A DNA stretch of 64,000 nucleotides from Bacteroidota bacterium (GTDB lineage: Bacteria; Bacteroidota; Bacteroidia; Chitinophagales; Chitinophagaceae): the NCBI GenBank assembly GCA_013288285.1, contig JABDCE010000003.1, forward strand, positions 1-64,000. Reading direction: 5' to 3'. A program made the translations under genes and the position numbers. This document shows, one piece after another, positions 58,247 to 64,000 of the stretch (position 1 is its first letter; the number at the start of each line of letters is the position of its first letter). Below the pieces are notes generated by a model that did not search any database, was not told where the DNA came from, and saw nothing but the letters and a program-made list of their open reading frames with translations.

Positions 58247-58774
58247 TTGAAGGCTACTCGTCAGATCCTGATAACAACCATCCTCACATTATTCGCGTTT
58301 GGAAGCGTGGTATATACCAGTTGCAAAAACAAATGTGGTAGCACCACCTGTCAGAACGGGGGTACGTGTACAGACAACATCTGTGTATGCCCTACCGGCT
58401 ATTCCGGTAATGCCTGCCAGACCGGATGGTCTGACGCCAGTATCGGCACTTACAATTGTACACGGTCGAACTGCATTCCTGCCGTAATCGGCGCTACGAC
58501 ATGGATAAGTGCAGTGACCAAGGATGCTACCAATGGCGGATATACTATTGACATCTCGAACTTCGATAATTCCAACACTACGATCGTAGGCACCATAGAT
58601 AGCGCTATCAGTGGCACCAACCGCATCACCATTAGCCCTGCTGTTGGCTCTTATGGTATAAATGCTACCGGTACATTTACAGCTACCAGCAACACCATCA
58701 ACCTGCACTTTACCACGGCCTCTGCCACGGGTGGCGTGGGCTATACGTGCTATATGACACTGGTGAAGCAATAA
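58247..58774 (+). CDS. putative lipoprotein with EGF-like domain
   Basis: Lipobox-like VYTSC; CGSTTCQNGGTCTDNICVCPTGYSGNACQTG matches an EGF-like six-Cys motif; TTG start. Confidence 0.75.
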   Translation: MKATRQILITTILTLFAFGSVVYTSCKNKCGSTTCQNGGTCTDNICVCPTGYSGNACQTGWSDASIGTYNCTRSNCIPAVIGATTWISAVTKDATNGGYTIDISNFDNSNTTIVGTIDSAISGTNRITISPAVGSYGINATGTFTATSNTINLHFTTASATGGVGYTCYMTLVKQ

Positions 58775-58844
58775 CAGACAACAGTTGTCGCCATTCGTAC
58801 CAATCAATAAATTTTCAGGAAAATAAAACGGATTTGTTGTCCGA

Positions 58845-59171
58845 TTACACAGCGAAGCTTTCGCCGCAACCGCAGCTACGGCTTGCATTGGGATTACTGA
58901 AGTGGAAACCTTTTCCATTCAGCCCATCAGAAAAATCAAGGGTAGTATCGCAGAGATAAAGAAAGCTTTTCAGGTCGGTAACCACCTTTACACCCTGATC
59001 TTCAAACACCTGGTCCCTTGGCTGCGCTTCGTTATCGAAATCGAGCTTGTAAGACAGGCCGGAGCAACCGCCCCCCACTACACTTACACGAAGGAAATAG
59101 TCATCGCCCAGGCCGGAATCCTGCTTCAGCTTTGTTACTTTTTCCTTCGCTTTATCACTTACGTAAATCAT
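58845..59171 (-). CDS. iron-sulfur cluster assembly accessory protein (HesB/IscA family)
   Basis: MIYVSDKAKEKVTKL...RVSVVGGGCSGLSYKLDFD...FSNPNASRSCGCGESF. Confidence 0.95.
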   Translation of the reverse strand: MIYVSDKAKEKVTKLKQDSGLGDDYFLRVSVVGGGCSGLSYKLDFDNEAQPRDQVFEDQGVKVVTDLKSFLYLCDTTLDFSDGLNGKGFHFSNPNASRSCGCGESFAV

Positions 59172-59266
59172 TGTTGTTCTTTTTAGTACTTAGTAGATAG
59201 TAGTTAGTATATAGTCGGACGACAATGTACTAATTACTATGTACTACTTACCATCTACCAATCTTA

Positions 59267-59683
59267 TTAATGTGCTTTCTTCTCAGCTACCAGTTCAGGT
59301 AATCCGTTCTTAACCCGGTAGTCATTTATCGCCGCTTTAATGGCGTCTTCTGCCAGTACAGAGCAATGGATCTTCACCGGAGGCAGGTTCAGCTCTTCCA
59401 CTATGTCCATATTGTCTATAGCAAGCGCCTGGTCTACCGTTTTGCCTTTCAGCCATTCTGTAGCCAGTGACGATGAGGCTATGGCAGAACCGCAACCAAA
59501 CGTCTTGAACTTTGCATCACTGATCAGCCCGCTTGCTTCATCCACTTCTATCTGCAGGCGCATTACATCGCCACATTCCGGCGCACCCACCAGGCCTGTA
59601 CCTACATTGGTCTTTGATTTGTCCAGTGTCCCTACGTTCTTAGGGTTGGAGTAGTGATCTATTACTTTATCTGAGTATGCCAT
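59267..59683 (-). CDS. iscU: Fe-S cluster assembly scaffold IscU
   Basis: MAYSDKVIDHYSNPKNVGTLDKSKTNVGTGLVGAPECGDVMRLQI...KTFGCGSAIASSSLATEWLKGK...LPPVKIHCSVLAEDAIKAAINDY. ORF track opens at 59734, but the conserved start is 59683. Confidence 0.96.
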   Translation of the reverse strand: MAYSDKVIDHYSNPKNVGTLDKSKTNVGTGLVGAPECGDVMRLQIEVDEASGLISDAKFKTFGCGSAIASSSLATEWLKGKTVDQALAIDNMDIVEELNLPPVKIHCSVLAEDAIKAAINDYRVKNGLPELVAEKKAH

Positions 59684-59723
59684 GATTTTTTCAATTTGGT
59701 AATTTGACGATTCGGCAATGAGA

Positions 59724-59821
59724 CAATTTGGCAATTAGCAAATGTATCAGCCCTTTTATTTAGTTATTCTATTTTAAATTCTTTTTACAACATTAAAAAC
59801 AATTGGCTAATTGCCGAATTG
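59724..59821. repeat. imperfect inverted repeat in the iscS-iscU spacer
   Basis: caatttggcaattagcaaatg (59724-59744) versus the reverse complement of 59800-59821, caattcggcaattagccaattg; additional caatttggtaatttg-like units just upstream. Confidence 0.55.
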
Positions 59822-59838
59822 CTTCATTATCTAATTCA

Positions 59839-61059
59839 TTAATGGTGCGCCCACTCAATAGCATTGATGTCTACACCTTCTTTGAACATTTCCCACAGCG
59901 GGCTCATCTCGCGCAGCTTGATCACCGTTTCCTTTATTGCCTTTATGGTAAAGTCTATTTGTTCATCAGTGGTAAAACGTCCCAGCCCGAAACGCAGCGA
60001 ACTGTGAGCCAGGTCGTCTCCCAATCCCAAAGCCTTCAATACATAAGATGGTTCCAGCGAAGCCGATGTGCAGGCCGAGCCACTTGACAAAGCGATATTC
60101 TTGTTAAAGCCCATCATCAGCCCTTCGCCCTCTACATATTTGAAAGAGATATTGGCTGTATGCGGCAGGCGGTGTTCCCTGTTGCCGTTCACATAAGTCT
60201 CTTCCAACTCCATGAGTGAATTTTCAAGACGGTCACGCATTTTGCTCAGGCGCTTTGATTCGCTTTCCATTTCGTTCATGCACAATTCACACGCCTTACC
60301 GAAACCTACGATAGAAGGAACGTTGAGCGTACCGCTGCGCATGCCGCGCTCGTGCCCTCCGCCGTCCATCTGGCTGGTCACTTTCACACGCGGGTTCTTA
60401 CGACGAACATACAATGCGCCCACGCCTTTGGGGCCATACATTTTATGTGCGCTGAACGCCATCAGGTCTATACCGTCGGCATTTACATCCACCGGTATCT
60501 TGCCCACAACCTGTGTACCGTCTGTAAAGAACAATACTCCGTGCTTACGGGCAATTTTGCTGATCGCTTTTACATCCTGTATCACACCGGTCTCGTTATT
60601 GCCGTACATTATGGCAATAAGTATTGTTTTATCAGTTACGGCCTTCTCCAGTTCGGCCATATCTATGAGGCCATCTTCCTTCACATCCAGGTAGGTAACC
60701 TGCCCGCCCAGTTTTTCAATGTGCTTACAGGTATCCAGCACGGCTTTATGCTCGGTAGTGCAGGTGATGATGTGATCGCCTTTAGACGCATACATCTCAT
60801 ACACACCCTTTATCGCCAGGTTGTCGGCTTCTGTAGCCCCTGATGTTAAGATTATTTCTTTTGGATCAGCATTGATCAGCTTCGCGATCTGCTCACGGGA
60901 ATAGTCCACAGCTTCTTCTGCCACCCAGCCAAACGAGTGGTTACGGCTGGCGGCATTGCCAAATTTTTCAATGAAATACGGCAACATTGCTTCCAGCACA
61001 CGCGGATCCATCGGGGTCGTCGCGTTATTATCCAGGTATATCGGCAAATTCAATTCCAT
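59839..61059 (-). CDS. iscS: cysteine desulfurase IscS
   Basis: [24 protein letters not shown]...[17 protein letters not shown]...[21 protein letters not shown]. Confidence 0.97.
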   Translation of the reverse strand: MELNLPIYLDNNATTPMDPRVLEAMLPYFIEKFGNAASRNHSFGWVAEEAVDYSREQIAKLINADPKEIILTSGATEADNLAIKGVYEMYASKGDHIITCTTEHKAVLDTCKHIEKLGGQVTYLDVKEDGLIDMAELEKAVTDKTILIAIMYGNNETGVIQDVKAISKIARKHGVLFFTDGTQVVGKIPVDVNADGIDLMAFSAHKMYGPKGVGALYVRRKNPRVKVTSQMDGGGHERGMRSGTLNVPSIVGFGKACELCMNEMESESKRLSKMRDRLENSLMELEETYVNGNREHRLPHTANISFKYVEGEGLMMGFNKNIALSSGSACTSASLEPSYVLKALGLGDDLAHSSLRFGLGRFTTDEQIDFTIKAIKETVIKLREMSPLWEMFKEGVDINAIEWAHH

Positions 61060-61170
61060 ACAATTATCCTTGAGACACAGTTTTGCACAAAATTACGTCA
61101 AAACTCGTTACTTTCGGGCCCTTCCTGATTGCAGGTTTATATGTAGCCATCGTTAAAAACTATATGTTAA

Positions 61171-61572
61171 ATGCTAAAAATTGAACATCTGGGTATCGCA
61201 GTAAAGGAACTGGCCGTTTCGGTGCCGTTATTTGAGCAACTGCTGAATACACCTTGCTATAAAACAGAAACTGTTGCATCTGAAGGGGTAAACACAGCCT
61301 TCTTCCTCACCGGCGACGCCAAGGTAGAACTGCTGGAAGCTACAAAAGAAGACAGCCCCATCTCTAAATTCATTGGTAAAAAAGGAGAAGGCATCCACCA
61401 CATTGCTTTTGAGGTAGAAAATATTGAAGCAGAAATGAAACGGCTAAGCGCGCTGGGGTTTGAGCTGCTCAACGAAACGCCTAAAAACGGGGCCGACAAC
61501 AAACTTGTCTGCTTTCTGCATCCTAAAACCACCAATGGCGTGCTTATAGAGCTGTGCCAGGAAAGAAAGTAA
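61171..61572 (+). CDS. mce: methylmalonyl-CoA epimerase
   Basis: LKIEHLGIAVKELAVSVPLFEQLL...GEGIHHIAFEVENIEAEMKRL...KTTNGVLIELCQ. Confidence 0.95.
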   Translation: MLKIEHLGIAVKELAVSVPLFEQLLNTPCYKTETVASEGVNTAFFLTGDAKVELLEATKEDSPISKFIGKKGEGIHHIAFEVENIEAEMKRLSALGFELLNETPKNGADNKLVCFLHPKTTNGVLIELCQERK

Positions 61573-61633
61573 CCGGTCAATTCGCTGGGATTGGCCTATA
61601 TTTTACTATTATTGTTCTGTTAATTGATCTTAC

Positions 61634-62299
61634 ATGAAAAAAACACTGCTTACACTAACTATACTTGCCACCTGTGCCATTACATCATTTGGTCAGAAAT
61701 ACAGAGTGAAACTGGAAACCGAATACGGCACCATATCCATGATACTGTATGACAATACCCCGCTCAACACCGCCAATATGGTGAAGCAGGCCAAAGACCA
61801 TACTTACGACAGTACGTTGTTTCACCGCATCATACCCCAATTCATGATACAGGGCGGCGACCCCGATTCAAAGAACGCAAAGCCAGGCCAGATGCTGGGT
61901 AATGGCGGATTGAAGTACACGGTACCCGCAGAGATAAATGATGAGGATTACCACAAACGCGGTGCCCTGGGCGTGGCACGTGATGGTAACCCGGAAAAGG
62001 CGGGCTCAGCAAGCCAGTTCTACATAGTAGTAGGCAAAAAATTCACAGATGCAGAACTGGACAATATCTCTTCGCGCACCGGACGTAAGTATACTAAAGA
62101 ACAACGTGATGTGCTAAAAACGCAGGGTGGGGCGCCACATCTTGATGGCAACTATACTGTTTTTGGTGAAGTGACGGACGGCATGGACGTAGTTGATAAA
62201 ATAGCCGCAGAGCCACGTGATGGGCATGACCGTCCGAATAAGGACGTACGCATACTGAGCCTGAAAGTGAAGAAGAAAAAGAAGTTCCTGATCTTTTAA
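61634..62299 (+). CDS. secreted cyclophilin-type peptidylprolyl isomerase
   Basis: Signal peptide; YGTISMILYDNTPLNTANMVKQAKDHTYDSTLFHRIIPQFMIQGGDP...SQFYIVVG...FGEVTDGMDVVDKIA. Confidence 0.96.
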   Translation: MKKTLLTLTILATCAITSFGQKYRVKLETEYGTISMILYDNTPLNTANMVKQAKDHTYDSTLFHRIIPQFMIQGGDPDSKNAKPGQMLGNGGLKYTVPAEINDEDYHKRGALGVARDGNPEKAGSASQFYIVVGKKFTDAELDNISSRTGRKYTKEQRDVLKTQGGAPHLDGNYTVFGEVTDGMDVVDKIAAEPRDGHDRPNKDVRILSLKVKKKKKFLIF

Positions 62300-62303
62300 G
62301 AGA

Positions 62304-63029
62304 TTACTTCTTGTGCAGTATGTAGTGAAACGCGATATAGAATCCAGGGCTGATCGCATTTCCTGTTAGCGCAGCCGAATAATGGTTGATACCATTTTGC
62401 GGATCGTTGACGCTTATATAGTATGTATTGCGCTCCTGCAGCAGGAGTATATACTGGAAATTCACGCCAATGCCGAGGTACATATCCTTTCCTGCTACAT
62501 CGCCGTAGATGTATTCAAACCCCAGGTTCATTGCGGGAAATATCTTACTGGGGTATTTCACTGAATCAATGGAAGCTTCCATCGTTCCGGCACGGTCACC
62601 TGCTAATGCCAGCCCTTTGCGATTAAAATCTGAAAACCCGATACCACCATATATCAGCAACTGGCTCTGCGAAAAATTGATCACATAGTTCTCATTGAGC
62701 ATCACATTTATATAATTGAAAGTAAGCGCCGCCACATCATTTTTTTCATAGTCCAGTAATGGTAACCTTGTCCTTCCGAAACCGGCAGTAAGTATGGGAA
62801 AGAACTGCACATCTTCCGGTTTGTAAGCTATTCCTATCCGCGGCCCGAAACTGATCTGTCCGTAATTCGCTTGGTGGTTGCTCGTGTTGATCAACTGCGG
62901 GTAACTCACATCTATTGCCGCATACAATTCTATCTGCGCTTGGCAAACCGGCGCAATAAATAAGCAAAACAGTATGGCCACTACTCGCCCAGAACACAAA
63001 CCCCATCTTACTGATACTCGTTCCCTCAT
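62304..63029 (-). CDS. hypothetical outer-membrane beta-barrel-like protein
   Basis: Signal peptide; alternating beta-type pattern; FGPRIGIAYKPEDVQFFPILTAGFG. Confidence 0.6.
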   Translation of the reverse strand: MRERVSVRWGLCSGRVVAILFCLFIAPVCQAQIELYAAIDVSYPQLINTSNHQANYGQISFGPRIGIAYKPEDVQFFPILTAGFGRTRLPLLDYEKNDVAALTFNYINVMLNENYVINFSQSQLLIYGGIGFSDFNRKGLALAGDRAGTMEASIDSVKYPSKIFPAMNLGFEYIYGDVAGKDMYLGIGVNFQYILLLQERNTYYISVNDPQNGINHYSAALTGNAISPGFYIAFHYILHKK

Positions 63030-63084
63030 TATCTATTAAACGATTTACTCCTCAAAAAAATATTTGATGTCATTACCAAAATCG

Positions 63085-64000
63085 CTACTCACTATAAAAA
63101 AACCATTTCGCCAGTTCTTTGTAGGTAGCTTTCTTTCCATACATCAGTATGCCTACCCTGTATATGCGGCCTGCCACCCACGTGGTGAACAGGAAACCAA
63201 GCACCAGCAACAACATAGACAGCCCCAACTGCCATGCAGGTACACCACCAAAAGGAATGCGTATCATCATGGCTATAGGCGATGTAAAAGGTATCATGGA
63301 CAGCCATACAGAGAACGTACTATCCGGGTTGTTCACGATCACGGATTGCGATAACGCAAAGGTAAATATCAGCGGCAACGTAATGGGCAACATAAATTGT
63401 TGCGTCTCCGTTTCGCTGTCTACCGCCGAACCTACTGCAGCAAACAATGCACTATAAATAAGATAACCAAACAGGAAGTAAAACAAAAAACAGCTTACGG
63501 TATAGACAACCGGTATGCTCTCTACTTCTTCCATTATACTGCCCATCATGTTATCGGGGTGCACATCGGCTTTAGGTGTCTGCTGCCCCATAGCTTTCTG
63601 CATCTGCGTGGCCTGCTCAGTACGCACCTTTACACCCTTTTGCACCAGGGAGCCTACTACTGTGGACAAAGTGAGCGTGAGCGCGATCCACATAATGAAT
63701 TGCGTAAGACCTACCAGCCCTACGCCTATTATCTTGCCCAGCATCAGCTGGAAAGGCTTTACAGACGATATGATCACCTCTATGATACGGCTTACCTTCT
63801 CTTCTATGACGCCACGCATCACCTGTGTGCCATACAAGAACAACGAAAAATAAATAAGGAAAGCACAAACCAGCCCCACGCCATATGAAGCATATACATG
63901 CGCGTTCTTTATGCCGCTCTCTGTCATCTGCAAGCCTTGTACGTCAATACCTTTCTGCGCGCTGGCCAGCACTGCCGAGTCTATATGCGCGTCGGCAAGC
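63085..64000 (-). CDS. ABC-2 type transporter permease (partial at window edge)
   Basis: FLYGTQVMRGVIEEKVSRIIEVIISSVKPFQLMLGKIIGVGLVGLTQFIMW matches ABC-2 permease/NatB; the reading frame continues upstream past 63972. Confidence 0.85.
   Translation of the reverse strand, partial: LADAHIDSAVLASAQKGIDVQGLQMTESGIKNAHVYASYGVGLVCAFLIYFSLFLYGTQVMRGVIEEKVSRIIEVIISSVKPFQLMLGKIIGVGLVGLTQFIMWIALTLTLSTVVGSLVQKGVKVRTEQATQMQKAMGQQTPKADVHPDNMMGSIMEEVESIPVVYTVSCFLFYFLFGYLIYSALFAAVGSAVDSETETQQFMLPITLPLIFTFALSQSVIVNNPDSTFSVWLSMIPFTSPIAMMIRIPFGGVPAWQLGLSMLLLVLGFLFTTWVAGRIYRVGILMYGKKATYKELAKWFFYSE

Overview
This window is a chromosomal segment from a Bacteroidota genome, most likely Chitinophagaceae-like; the lineage is inferred from the T9SS cargo, PorZ, PorP/SprF and TAnnTTTG-type promoter content. 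Most of it is ordinary. The housekeeping loci are yidC, recO, pssA, purS, rsmI, a complete bioB-bioF-bioD-bioA cluster, an iscS-iscU-iscA-like cluster, a methylmalonyl-CoA epimerase gene, a peptidylprolyl isomerase gene and an M13 peptidase gene. Secreted proteins are numerous: two NHL-repeat proteins, a LamG-like protein, a 2912-aa protein with 28 Cys-paired Ig/BIG2-like repeats, a PKD/SBBP protein coupled to PorP/SprF, and two tandem PorZ-like genes. The observations I consider most worth checking are: (1) a strand switch inside a MacB/FtsX-type permease gene at the left edge (~nt 140-165), whose geometry fits an intragenic DNA inversion; (2) a ~156-bp MITE-like element (45590-45745) with 24-bp terminal inverted repeats and flanking TAA, in which the purS stop codon is one copy of the flanking TAA; (3) an A8 homopolymer frameshift at the 3' end of rsmI; (4) the giant 28-repeat protein; (5) the tandem porZ duplication; (6) a repeat-rich, gene-poor patch (3.0-5.8 kb) with palindromic repeats, an orphan terminase-small-subunit-like protein and a DUF433/DUF5615 toxin-antitoxin pair. 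No CRISPR array, rRNA or tRNA was recognised. All calls come from reading the sequence; no database search was run.
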